NCBI RefSeq assembly: GCF_023065955.2 | Contig: NW_026622963.1 | Span: forward strand, 12,159,001-12,223,000 | Reading direction: 5' to 3' | Length of the DNA stretch: 64,000 bases | DNA from: Ursus arctos | Lineage: Eukaryota > Chordata > Mammalia > Carnivora > Ursidae | Part shown: piece by piece, positions 46,416 to 57,695 of the stretch | Numbering within the stretch: the stretch's first letter is position 1 | How the letters are laid out: each line of letters starts with the position of its first letter | The notes under the pieces: model-generated | Seen by the model: the letters and a program-made list of their open reading frames with translations, nothing else | What the model was told of the DNA's origin: nothing | Databases searched by the model: none | Translations under genes and position numbers: made by a program

Positions 46416-47999
46416 ATGAATAAAGTCTTGGGAAATGTTTATACAGATACACCTCAGGGAGAGAGCAGGATGAATGCAAATTGATTGTTTCACTTAAACC
46501 GAGTTTCTAAACATTTCATGGGAACTTCGGTAAATTTCAGGGTTTAAGGTAGCACATATGAATTTGATGTGAAAATTGCTTTATTAAACTGAGAATTCCA
46601 GCAGGGAGAGAGAGAGCAGGAGTTTTTGACAAAGAGGACTAGAATGACCTGGAAGGGGGTTGGGGGTGGTGCGGAGGTGGGTAGCAGCAAGAGACTCTTG
46701 GGAAATGCCACGGAGACAGCTGAGTGCAGTTGCATCCATGCTTGTTCGAGGGCCGCACTAGGCTGTGGTTTAAAGCTATCCTGGTGCATAATCTGGCCAG
46801 CCTTCACTGAGGACCGAGAAGTGACATGTGTAAAAAATGACATCGAACAGGACCCTAAGCAGGGTGGGCTGGGAAAGAACAGTGTTCCATTAGGACACCT
46901 GAGTCTATTCCTGGCTCTGAAGGCCCTCAGCTAGCCATGAGCTCTTGGGCAAGTCACCCACTCCTCAGTCATCTTATCTGTAAAACAAATGGGTGTATGT
47001 GGGGGAGAGGGGGTGGGCTGGCATAGTCAGCATTCATCATGGGTCAGGCTTTAGGCTACACCATCTCACAACCATCCTTCAAATATTTTATTACTACTCC
47101 TCTTTTTCAGATTAGGAAAACCAAGGGCCACACAGGTCCCACCAGTGACCAAAGCCACAAGGCCCATAAGTGGCCAAGCTGGCTTTGTACTCAGGTCTGT
47201 TCCTAAAATCTATTCTTAACCGTTCCAGGTGCTATTCTCTCGAAGTGTTTGGCTGTCCCTGACATGTCATGAACTGGCACTCTGATTTCTATAAGGTATT
47301 TGTAACCCAGTCAAGTCTCAAAACTGGTCCTAAAATAGAACTGAAAATAAGGTGTCCACGTGGAGTGGGCACCACTCAGCTCTGGGGGAGCAGCAGTCCT
47401 GGTCTCTCTGCTCTTACCGGGCCCCCTCTCGCCTTCCCTGTGGCTCGTTGGGATTCCAGCCCAGCTGGCCCTTTCTCAACTAAGACGACAGGCTTCAGGT
47501 GTTTTTTAAATTAAAATGGTCTGTTTCTGTTCATCTCTTTTCCAGATGTCACTACCTAGAGGGAATCTGTCTTTATTTATTAGCTCTTTCCTGTGCAGAA
47601 TCCAAGGGAGTCTCCCTCTGGCCAGGACCCCTGGGAAGGAGGCCACATGTGGGGTCTCTGTGGGCTCAGGACGGGGGTCCTGGTGGAAAGCACTGAGGGT
47701 GAGGTTGCCATGAGGGTTTTCTCTGCGCCCCGCGGCGCACGAGCTATTCCTGTGAGGCCTGCGGGAGGCTCAGCTTGCTGCCTGCTGGCTGGGAAGCTGT
47801 GGGGTTATGAAGGGCAGCTGTGGCACCCATCGGCGGCTGTCACGTGGCCCGCTGCAGCAGCGTAGTGTTCATTTTCCTATCAGACAGCAGACTGACAGCT
47901 GCCTGACCAAGCTCCAGCGGGGTCCTGGATGACACCCGCATCTGTCCTCTCCCCTCTTCCTCTAGACCTCTGTCTGCCCCAAACCTAGGCCACTCTCCC

Positions 48000-48540
48000 C
48001 TGGGTGATTGCGACAGCCTCTCAACCCAGGCTTCCTATCTCCATTCCTCGCCCTCACCCATCCCACCTCCAACACAGGCAGACAGATCCATCAAAAACTC
48101 CACCCTGAGCAGACCTTCGACCCCTGCTTCTAACACCCCAAGCCTCCCCCTTCCCTACGGGGTGGAGCCCAAATTCCCAGGTCAGCCACATAGGCCCTTC
48201 CCAAGCCTGCCTCCAGATCCTCCTCCTTCCTCTCTCTGCTCATACCCTGAATGGCCTTGAGCTCCTCTGGTACAACACCCACTCTAATGCCTCATCTGTC
48301 CCCTCCGCCCGGCACCCTTTTCCAAGGGCTCTACCCAAAGTCGGCTCCTCTGAAAACCCATCCACTTCCCTGCCCCCCCGGCGTGCAGAACCCCAGACTT
48401 GTTCCCGGCTGAAGCATGAATGCACCAGACTGCCCCTGTTTATTTATGGGCCTGCCAGTCTCGAGTCACCCAGAGCCTCCTGGGGGTAGGGGCCAAATCC
48501 TCTCCACGACAGTGCCCCCAGTGCCCAGCACAGGTTGGGA
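48000..48540 (+). mobile_element. L2 LINE relic
   Basis: C-rich text in L2 order: ccaggcttcctatctccat, tgcctccagatcctcctcct and ggcctgccagtctcgagtca with agtgcccccagtgcccagca near the end. Strongly diverged. Confidence 0.5.
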
Positions 48541-50142
48541 TGGTGCTGGCGAGCCAGATGCACGGGTGAGAATGAAGCTGATGTCAACCACTCAGGGACT
48601 AGAGCACTGGTCTTCCCGGGTCTGCAACCCTGTAAAGACTGCCCCACACCCAGGACCCCATGGAGGATGTGCTCCTGAGGGCTGTGTCCCCTGATGTCCC
48701 CTCGTCACTCATAAGCATTTTGTGCTGAAATGAAAGGCCATGGTGTTCCCAAAGCAGAAAAAAGATTTGGTTCCCTGACAGACATTCCAAGGAGATGATT
48801 TTCAAGACTCAGTGTGCCTGTTCCCGTGGGTCATTTCCAAGGATCAATTTGTGGTGACGTTCCACAGATTTCCACTCCCTCCAGCTCTTCCTCCAGCTAG
48901 GAGAGGTTGGGGTGGAGGAGCCAGGAGACCTCCCATGTACAGGCGTGGGGCTGTGGGCAAACATGAGTCAGAGGAGGCCTGCTCTGGGGGAGCGTCCCAT
49001 TCAGTGGGAGAAGTGGTCTCGGGTGCAGATAATCAGAGCCCGCAGGAGCGGGTGCCCAGTGCTCTGTGGAGGCCCATGGCAGAGCTGGGGGGTAAGGGAG
49101 CAGTGACTGCTGCGGGAGGGGGGTGCTGTGTTTAGTGGAAAAGCCAGGACTTACGGGCTACACAAATTGGTTAGGTAGGGCTGGGAAGGGGCAAGGGTTC
49201 AGGCATGGGGCATAGCACAACCAAAACGAAGCGACGGGATGGCACAGGGCTTGTCAGAATGGCAGGTGACTCCACCTGACTCCGTCAGTGTTTATGTACG
49301 AGATGAAGGAGGTATGCGGTGGACAGTCCGTCCTCACTGCACTGCAAGCCAGGAGCGCTCAGCCCCACGTGGGATAAGTAGCTGGGACGTTCTATGCCTG
49401 GACTGGCCCTGGGGACTAAGGGTGGAGGGCAGAGCTTATGTGGCTCATAGAGCAAGGGGCAGTAGCCCTGTCCTCTCCCCAGAATCTAATGAAGAGGCCA
49501 GAATGACCACATATGTCATTTCATATATCCTCCTCCACACTTTCCACCACTTTGCTAGCTGGTCGCCTCTATGGCATTCCCACCTTGCACACCAGGTACC
49601 AGAACATTCCCTCCCTGGAGGCTGTGTTTCCACAGAGCTTTGTCGCCTTGCTGCAGGACCCAGCTGTCCACCCCCTTGGCTCTGCTGAGCATGGCCTTAC
49701 AGGGCCCATCACCTCTGTGTCTTCCCACAGCTCCTGGAAGGCACGGAGAACTGCTAACACCTCTTTGGGGGTATCTGGGGGTCCCGGTTGGTGACTGGCC
49801 CACCGTGGTGCCCAGCAACCTCTGCGGACGGAAGCTGTCCCCTGTTCTAGAGACCACTGTGTGGAGAAGACTCTGATGAACTGAGTCGGTGACTCAGCTG
49901 GCTCAGGCTGGAGAGCTGACTGGTCGCTGTGGTGCAAAGAAAAAGCACCCTGGCCTGGGAGTCAGTGCTGAGCCCAGGCCTGGCTAGGCTGAGCAGGAGT
50001 GACCTTAAGAGACTGGTTTCCCACTCTCTGGGCCTTAGGTTCCCCACGTGTCCTTGGGAGCCCTGCAGTTCTGGCCTCCTGCAGCTTTAGGCACCAGTGG
50101 GGCCCTCGGCCCTGGACAGAACCGGAAGGGGCAGGGCGTTAC

Positions 50143-50258
50143 CCCTTGCTCCTGACAGATCTGCGTCAGTCTCTCCAGCTGCTCGTCCTGGATGACCTTG
50201 GCCTTCTCGTACTGCTGGATGACCATCTCCATGTCCACCTTCACCGGCAAGACGTACG
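50143..50258 (-). CDS. TMEM266: TMEM266 exon: post-S4 linker and first half of coiled coil
   Basis: This 116-nt exon starts with two bases that complete an Ala codon, then encodes YVLPVKVDMEMVIQQYEKAK and 18 further residues ending QEQG. The acceptor is cttccag ending at 50259 and the donor GTAACG starts at 50142. Hydrophobic residues at heptad-like spacing (M, V, Y, V, L, L, I) and many E/K/Q residues indicate the start of a cytoplasmic coiled coil continuing S4 into the cell. In Hv1 the matching coiled coil drives dimerisation, and the same role is likely here. The exon ends in phase 0 in the middle of the coil. Confidence 0.95.
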
Positions 50259-53200
50259 CTGGAAGACAGAGACAGCTCCGTGAAGAACTTGACAGTAGCA
50301 GGGCTTAAGCTGGGGAGGGGCCGGTCCCAGCAGCCAGCCAGCCCCAGGTGCAAGTCGGGAGCAGTTCCTAGAGGAGCGGGGGGTGCGGGGGCTGGGGGAT
50401 GTCTAGGCACCCCACAGCACCCAGACAGTATAAGAGGGCTAGAACCCTAACCCACAGTGACCGAGAGTTCTTTTTTCCTCCTTTGTCCTAGCGACGGCAC
50501 CCTTCATTCTGGCTGCGTGCACAGCTGCCTGGAGCAAGGGCTGTACTTTCGAGTCTCCTGCACAGTCGCGGGCAGCTGTGAGACCACAGTCTGGACCCTG
50601 GGAGGCAAGGGCAGGTGTCATGCGGCAGCTTCCGGGAGCTGGCAGGGATGAGGAAGAGGAAATACTGGAAGCCTCACTCACTCACTGCTGGTGGGAAAGT
50701 AACATGGGGCAGCCGCTCTGGAAAACGGCGGGGCAGTTCCTGAGATGGCTAAGACAGTGACCACAGGGCTCGGCGGGTCCATCCCCAGGCACCTCAGAGA
50801 AACAAAAACATACCTCCACACAAAAGCGTGGCCATGGATGTTCACAACAGCCAAAAGTACAAACTAAATGTCCCGCAACTGATGGTGGATGAAGAAAACG
50901 TGGTCCGTCCATACAAAAGAGCACGGCGCAATAAAAAGGAATGAAACTCCGACACATGCTACACACGGATGAGCCCTGAAGATGCTTCTGCTCAGTGAAA
51001 GAAGGCAGACACAACAGAACATACGTCCTGTGGTCCCATTTATAGGAAAAGTCCAGAAGAGGTAAATCTAGAGACAGGAAGTAGGTCAGCGTCTGCTTAG
51101 GGCTGGGAGGGTCATGTGCAGTGACTGCTAACGGGTACTGGCTTTCTTTTTGAAGTGGTGAAAAGCTCTAAGCTTAGGTTTTGGTGATGTTTGCATGACT
51201 CTAGGAATATACTAAAAGCCGCTGAATTGTGCACTCTAAATGTGTTTCATGGTGTGTGAACTCTATCTCAATAAAGATGTCTAAAGAGAAAAGGCAGCTG
51301 GGGCTTTCCTTTTGCCTCTTTATCTTCTTCCTCTCTTCCTTCTTCCCAGTGGCTGAGTTGAGGATATGATGGCTGGCCCTGCAGCAGCCACCCTGGACCA
51401 TGGGGGGACTTTAGAAAGTAGACGGTGTACAGCAGAGCAACAAATAGGAGGAGCCTGGACTCTCGACTGCAGAGAGCACCATGTCAGCAGGGACTACCGA
51501 CCTGCAGACTTTCCTGTGACAGAAAGAGGCTTCTGCTTTAAGTCACTGTTATTCTGGTCTCTGCTACTCAAGGACAGTCCTATCGACCCAGAAGAGAGAG
51601 CCTAGACTTGGGTTGGAGGGCTCCAGATCTTGCAGCCAGTGGTAGCCCCACAGGCCCCTCCCTTGGGCAGTTCTCCGGGCTCTGTGAGGTCTCAGTATCA
51701 ACTCCTGAGCAGACCCTGGCCTCTGGCCTTCACGCTCTTCTCAAGCACAGAACCCAGCTCTTCCTGACTTGTCAGAAACTTCGGTCACATGCGTCTCTAG
51801 CTGCTGTGTTCTACAACTCTCCACATCTCCACTCTTCGAGTCCCTTCCCACCCGTGGCTCCTACCCTCTGGGCATTCTCCGGCTGCCGCAAGGACCACGG
51901 AGAGCAGAGAAAGCAGAATTCTCCGGTTTGCTTCTCAACTGGAGGGCAGCCCACACATCCTGCAGACCTGTCTCCAGGTCCAGAGGCTGGACCCAGCCGC
52001 TCTGCCTCCTCAGATCTCTGCTTGAAGCCAGTTCACACCCAGGGTGAGACAAGCAAATCAACACCCACGCGTTCCCGCAGCGCATCCCTATCCTGAGGCT
52101 TCCGGGGGCACAGCCGCTCCTGCTATGTCAGGAAAAAGTGGGAAGAGCATTCACAATGTGCTGTCAGGATCCATCAGTGTGAGGGTGTCCAGCTGTTCAC
52201 AGCTGGCAGAGAAGAGCCAGAAGGCGCTGTTCCTGCCCTGAAGGGAAAGGATGTTCTCGTGAATGGAGCCAAGGGCAGGGCCTGAGCAGATGGGGCTGAG
52301 TGAACAGATAAAGAGCACACTGGTGGTTGCCAGTGGGCCTGAGCTCCACTTTGGGCTCATAGCCTGCTTTTCTGTGTGACCCTTATCCCTCTTGGCCTCA
52401 GTTTCCCCATCTATCAAACAACAGGAATGGACTAGATGACCTCTCAGAGACTTCCCAGTTTGGACCTTCCAAAGTTGGACATGTGAATCACATTCCAGTT
52501 TGATGAAGATTCTGGATTAGGAGCTAGCTCCCTGACAAGACATCACACCCCACAGTGCTAACTGGGTGGGGTGTGGGGGTGGGGACTAGGGAGAACCGGG
52601 TGCCCTGCCAGGGGATGAGAGACCCCAGAGGCCGTCCTTCTGCCTCATCCCCTCCCCCTGATTCCTCAGCAAGTGCTATTGGGATATTCTCATTGCCACA
52701 ATTTCTGACTTCGCAACCAAAATTCAGGGCCAGAGTGACTTTAGAGTCTATCTACTACACAGTCTATACTCTTAACAGTCTATCCCAATGGTTTAAACCG
52801 CTCCAGAGGTCCAGAAGGTCCTTAGAGATGCCCCCCAGAGAAGAGAGAGGGCAAGGAGGTGGGCTCTGGCCCACTACTCCGAGTCAACCAAAACACTCCA
52901 CTTTTAATCTATCTTCCACACTGGAGAGCTGCATAAAAGTTTGCAGAAGAAAGAGTTTTGTTATTTAAAAAAAGCTTGGGAATCATCATCTGTACAACCT
53001 CCTTGTTATGCCTTGCCCCTCATGTGACCACCTGGCTCAGGCTGCCCACACTCCCGCAGAAGCCCACCTCCTAGAGAGGCAGACCAGCCCATCTGCTGTG
53101 GCTCTGTGCCTAGTCTGGCTGAGGTGAGGTGGGCCTCCCTGTCATGTCCTGGGAGGTCCAAGACCACCTCTGGAACCCAGTGTTGGCTCCTCTCTCTTCC

Positions 53201-54049
53201 CCATCCCAGGCTACCCCATCCTAGTACTCTGCCCTATTCTTCAGGGATGAGGTTTCCAGTCTTCTCTCACCCAGGTGTCCCTCCTTGGGGGGACACACTC
53301 GGGTCTGTCACCAACTTCTGGAAATAGATGAACCACCCAGGTCAGGGCACAGCTCTCTAAATGAGGTGACTCCGTGGGGAGGGTGGGCTTTGCCTCTGAT
53401 GGTAGCAAAGGCAGTGATAGAGTGGAGCGGATCAGACACTCTCTGGGAATGGAGGCCCAGATGGGAGCATGCGTCACTAAAACCGATTAAAACAAGCCAA
53501 AACCCAGACCAAGCCAGCACCTCCCCCAGAAACATTCTCGAGTTGTCTGCGGCTTGACAGGCTTGGGTGGGGCACCCCTTGTTGGACACAGAGGGTAGAT
53601 GGGCCCTGCAGGGAGCAGCACCTTGACCAATAACCTAGACAAAGCCAGTGGTGAGTCTGAGGGCGGGGGGAGCCAGGGGCAGGCGTGCATCCACTCAGGA
53701 TGTACGATGCTGGTGTTCCAGAATCGCAGGCCCTGCTGTGAGCTCTCATGTGAGGCCCTGGCTGTCTGCACATACGATAAACAGTTATGTTGGAATGGAC
53801 GCTCAAGTGTTTGCATGGGACATCTGGGCAGTGTGTACAGCTCCCGAACACGTGACACTGAATGAGCGGTGACAGGCTTGGTCTCTCTGTGCCAGCAGTC
53901 TCCGTCCTCCAATCCCGGAGGCTGGCTGATTCATCCTTCCCTCCCACCCCATATCATGTGGTCTCTCTCCTCTCTTAGTTGATAGCTCCAGGCTCTGTAG
54001 CACCAGCTGCCACCCTGCCAGCTCTGCTGACTCTTTCTGGACCACTCAC
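50259..54049 (-). other. TMEM266: TMEM266 intron (3.8 kb)
   Basis: Contains an L1 3' relic (50678-51287), an unassigned LTR-like or other old repeat (about 51365-51605), and a MIR-like piece near 52360-52460. The remaining 51.6-54.0 kb shows no supported gene. Confidence 0.8.
50678..51287 (+). mobile_element. L1 3' relic
   Basis: Sense old L1: tcactgctggtgggaaagta, ggatgttcacaacagccaaa, gtgactgctaacgggtactg, aatatactaaaagccgctga and a ctcaataaagatgtct end. Confidence 0.88.
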
Positions 54050-54188
54050 CATCAATGACCCTCTTCACCCGCCAGATCCGGAGCATGATAATGAGGCTGA
54101 TGGCATCCCAGGGGCTCCTGGGCCCATTGGCCACGGTGGACGCCACCATCGGGGCCAAGGACAAGATGATCACAGCCCCGTCAAACAC
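54050..54188 (-). CDS. TMEM266: TMEM266 exon: S3 and S4 voltage sensor
   Basis: This 139-nt exon begins in phase 0 with VFDGAV and ends after VKRVID with one base of the next codon. The acceptor is ctcacag ending at 54189 and the donor GTGAGTGG starts at 54049. Exon residues 2-19 form S3, with the acidic D3 at its start as in Hv1. Residues 30-45 form S4 (ISLIIMLRIWRVKRVI), with positive residues at exon positions 37 (R), 40 (R), 42 (K) and 43 (R). The R-x-W-R spacing resembles the RLWRV motif of Hv1 S4. This exon is the strongest evidence that the gene encodes a voltage-sensor fold. The frame is intact. Confidence 0.95.
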
Positions 54189-55281
54189 CTGTGAGAGGAA
54201 TTGGATTTCAGTGCCTTGGGCCACCTTCCTGAATGTCCCAGAAGCAGCTTGGGCAAAGCGGCTGGTGCTGGCTGATTTCTCCAGGAGGCCTGTGCCCACA
54301 ACAGGTCTCCCCTATCCCCGGCTGTCTCTCCGGACCCTCCTTAGTCTCTTTAGTGACCCCCGCCCCCCACTAGACAGGCTCCTGAGCACTCTCTTTCCTC
54401 TTAAGTGACCTCAGCCCATCCCCAGCCTTTGTTCAGATGGCCTGGGGTTGCCCCCAGCATCTTTTCCCAGTGTCTTGTCCCTTCCTGGGATGCGGCCTGT
54501 ATTCCATGTCCCAGGGTCCCTGTTCAAACCTTCCTGAATCCCTCCCTGACAGTGGGAGCTGAAGGCAGGACACTTCCCCTTGGGCAGCAGGAGCCCAGAG
54601 CCCACATCTTATTTCTATCTGATGCTGAGTCTCTCACCACACAGGGAAGCAGGGCTAGGAGAAGAGGGGGCCCAGCATGGAGCAATTCAGCCTTGGGCCC
54701 TGATCTTCTGTCTGCCTGCTCAAGCTTGGGTTCATCTCGACTTCCATGGGCTAGGCCTCTATGTCTGTTCCCAGCATTAGGCTCAAAGAGGCTACAATGT
54801 GGATGTGGGGGAGGGGGTAAGGAAGAAGTGGACAGTGGACACTGACCACCTTGCCTTGTTCTAAGTGCACAAAACTCCCAGTGACAGCCAGGCTTCCTTG
54901 GGCTTTACACGAAGCAGAGTGGCTGGATGCTCCGCTGAAACAAGGCTGAGAAGTGCCTAGATGGTTTCCCACCCAGCCCTCTGACCACTGGGCCATTTTA
55001 GAGTAGACTCATTAGTTTTAAGACACATCCCAAAGCTTTTCCAAATGATTCAAGAATAACTTTTCAAATCTTGCAGAATTTTGAGGAGAATTTTTAGACT
55101 GTCCCTTTGCCAGGAACTTTTCTGTCTGCCTGTCCCCTCCCCCCAACCCCAACAACACAGCTGCAGGGACTCCTGCATCCAGTGTGGAAGGAGCAGGCCT
55201 TTTTGATGCTCCCACCGGAGGGACATTTTCCAGCTCCCAGGATGGCCAGCGTGGGGGGTGGGCATGGACACTGGCCTTTAC
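54189..55281 (-). other. TMEM266: TMEM266 intron (1.1 kb)
   Basis: A GC-balanced intron with no recognised transposon or RNA gene. Boundaries are GTAAAG at 55281 and CACAG ending at 54189 on the minus strand. Confidence 0.8.
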
Positions 55282-55338
55282 CTCTATTTTGTTTTCGATA
55301 TAATCCCAGATCCCAAGCACCACAATCCGCAGAACAGT
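55282..55338 (-). CDS. TMEM266: TMEM266 exon: end of S2 and S2-S3 loop
   Basis: This 57-nt exon (19 codons, phase 0 at both ends) encodes TVLRIVVLGIWDYIENKIE. The acceptor is cctcag ending at 55339 and the donor GTAAAG starts at 55281, reading on the minus strand. The segment carries the last part of the second transmembrane helix and the linker into S3. The WDYIENKIEVFDG context is shared with voltage-sensor proteins of the Hv1/VSP type, where the S2-S3 region contributes to the charge-transfer site. It joins in frame to VFDGAV of the next exon. It is the most 5' exon visible in the window. Confidence 0.93.
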
Positions 55339-55449
55339 CTGAGGAGAGGAAATGAGAGAAAAGGTTATGGTTACTGCTCTCCAGCCCCTGCCCTCCCTCC
55401 AGCAGAGAAGATTCCAGAGCTCAGAATCGGGGTTCTGCCTCCTTGTTCA

Positions 55450-55745
55450 GTAATGGAAAACATCTTCACCATCCGCTGGGTGTTTCTCAGCCCACATGCC
55501 CTCTCTACCACACTCTGCCTCAGCTCCTGGTTTGCCATCCATGCAAACCTTCCCCACAAACCTCAACACTCTGCAGTGCTCCCAGGACATACAGAATATA
55601 CTCTGATCCTTTGAAAAAACCCTCAAGCCTATCTCCCTCTCCAGAGTATCTCTTGCACTCCCGTCTGTGCCACAAATGTACAAACACGCGAGCTCTTTCC
55701 TCTTTTGCCTTGTCCTTGTATGTGCCTGTTCACTCCCCCTCCCCC
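55450..55745 (+). mobile_element. L2 LINE relic
   Basis: L2-like order: ctcagctcctggtttgccat, ccccacaaacctcaacactc, tctttcctcttttgccttgt. Confidence 0.5.
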
Positions 55746-56079
55746 TAATCTCTCCCCTCTCTCTTAGAGAATAATTGGATAATTAGCGTGGCCACCCAGC
55801 TACAGCCGACATTTCCCAGCTGTGGAAGGTACTAGGCAGCCCCTCCCCTTTCCCTCTTCCCGAAGACTAGAATGTGTAGGTATGGTGGTGAGCTGTCTTC
55901 AGGTAGGGAGGGCTGGGCGACAAGACGGAGGCATTCTGGCTCCCCAGCAGCCCCACACCAGCACATCTGCTGAACTGCTCACCCCACCTGTCCTTCCATG
56001 AGAAAGAAATGGACCCTGCCTTGTTGAAGCCCTTGTGTGTTGTTTCCTTGTTACAGCAGCGTGGCCTGTGGGCTGAGGA

Positions 56080-56365
56080 GCAGGGCCTTTTCCCTTCTCT
56101 ACCTGGAAAAGACCTTCCTGTCCTCTGGCCTCTGCTCAGATGTCACCTCCGTGAAGTTCTCCCACATTCCGTGGGCTCAGTGCCTCTTTCCTTGGTGTTC
56201 CTATAGCAACTGGAACGTCAATCAGTCCTGCACCTCATCGTACCTTGTGGTGATTAGCTCCCTGATCCCCAGTCAAGACTCAAGAGACACTGATTTCTCT
56301 CCATTACCCCTAATCCCTGACATAGAGGAGACACGCAACGCTTGTGCGGTTTGAGCGAATGAACA
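56080..56365 (+). mobile_element. L2 LINE relic
   Basis: Contains ctctgctcagatgtcacctc, cgtgaagttctcccacattc and a gagcgaatgaacaaatg end, the L2 3' order. Confidence 0.7.
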
Positions 56366-56914
56366 AATGCACACGGGAACGACTAACTCCTTAAAAACCC
56401 CTAGTAACTCACTCCAATGCTGCTGCCTTCAGGAGAGGTTTCCTCATCAAGACTACATCTCCCTCCAAAAAGAATACTTAAACGCTGGTCTCAAACGATC
56501 CCGGTACGTTTGTCTGGAGGCCCTTCTTTAAACCAAGATGACTAGTTAACGGTAATTCACACCAGATGGTGTCTCTTCTCCCACGTGCTGCAGTCCAAGA
56601 CCAGCCACGTGAACTCAACAAAGCTGCTGAAAGCCCATGGATCCCCACCCACACTTAAACCACAGAAAGGCTTGGCTGATAAAATTCACCTCCTCCTTAT
56701 AAAAGACTATCCTGTTTTCATGAAGGAATAGGTAGGTGGGATGCTGGCGGCATCTTTGACAACAGAGAGGGTCATGCGACGGCCCGATGTCCATTCTCAC
56801 ATGGCTTCCTGACCTCCCAGTTAGGGGACCCATGCTTAACTGCAAGACAGCTCCAAGTGGGTGGAGAGAAATCTGGGATGAAGTTCAAGATGTCTTGAAG
56901 TCACAGCTCAGTAC

Positions 56915-57215
56915 TGGACTGGTTGTGTGGCCTTGGGCAAGTCAAATCCCCTCTCTGGGCCTCAGTTTCCCCTCTGCCGGAGAGATGGGTTAAATGATAT
57001 GAATCTTCCAATTCTTCATGAAACTCACCTTTGCCATTTGCTATATACCAATAAGTGCCAGGCCCTGGGCCAGCCCTCCTCACATGTGGCTCCTCACTTT
57101 GCAGAGAGGGAAGCTGAAGCCCACAGGGATTAAGGAAGCTGCCCAGGTCACTCAGGCATTGGACGGTGAGTTGGCATTTGGACCCAGACGTTTTGACTCT
57201 GTATGGTACGCTCCG
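56915..57215 (+). repeat. MIR relic(s)
   Basis: ggttgtgtggccttgggcaa, gtcaaatcccctctctgggc, ctcagtttcccctctgccgg, then gcagagagggaagctgaagc and gtcactcaggcattggacgg. Confidence 0.75.
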
Positions 57216-57444
57216 GCAGTGTAACCACAGATGGGCCTGGTTTCTTTGGTTGCTGTTCAATTTACCTAACTGTGCTGACACTGAAATTTGGTGTTTGTCT
57301 CCTCTGAAATGTCACACCAGCCACATCCACTCCAAATTCCCAACTGTGAGGTTCCCAGAGCAAAAAGTCCAGGCCAGGATAGAGGGGAACAGGGCCTGGT
57401 CTGGATAGGATTTCGCCTGCTGTTCCTCCTTCTCCTTTTTTCCT

Positions 57445-57695
57445 CTTTTAAGACTATGGTAAAATACACGTAACACAAATTTTACCAGTTTAGCCATTTT
57501 TAAAAGTGTACTGTGGTACTGAGTACATTCATACTGTCACACAACCGTCACCACCATCCATCTCTGGAAGTTTTCCATCATACTCATTAAACACTAACTC
57601 CCCGTCCCTCTCCCCACCGCCCCTGTCACCACCATTCTACTTTCTGTTTCTGAGCTTGACTACTCCAGGAACCTCATATAAAAGGAATCATCTCA
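57445..57695 (-). mobile_element. L1 3' relic
   Basis: Antisense L1: ggtaaaatacacgtaacaca, aaccgtcaccaccatccatc, attaaacactaactccccgt, aacctcatataaaaggaatc. Confidence 0.85.

Larger units (their letters stand above)
36872..50142 (-). other. TMEM266: TMEM266 intron (13.3 kb)
   Basis: Contains L2 relics (38270-38465, 39480-39604 and 48000-48540 on +; 40600-40760 on -), a 24-bp minisatellite (39639-39794), an L1 ORF1 relic (41745-42345), an L1 3' relic with a pentanucleotide array (45785-46415), a (CA)n array (43159) and MIR-like pieces (44230-44330, 46930-47000). No SINE of the young carnivore type was recognised. 42725-43145 is AT-balanced, repeat-free and possibly conserved. No further gene is supported. 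Confidence 0.8.
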
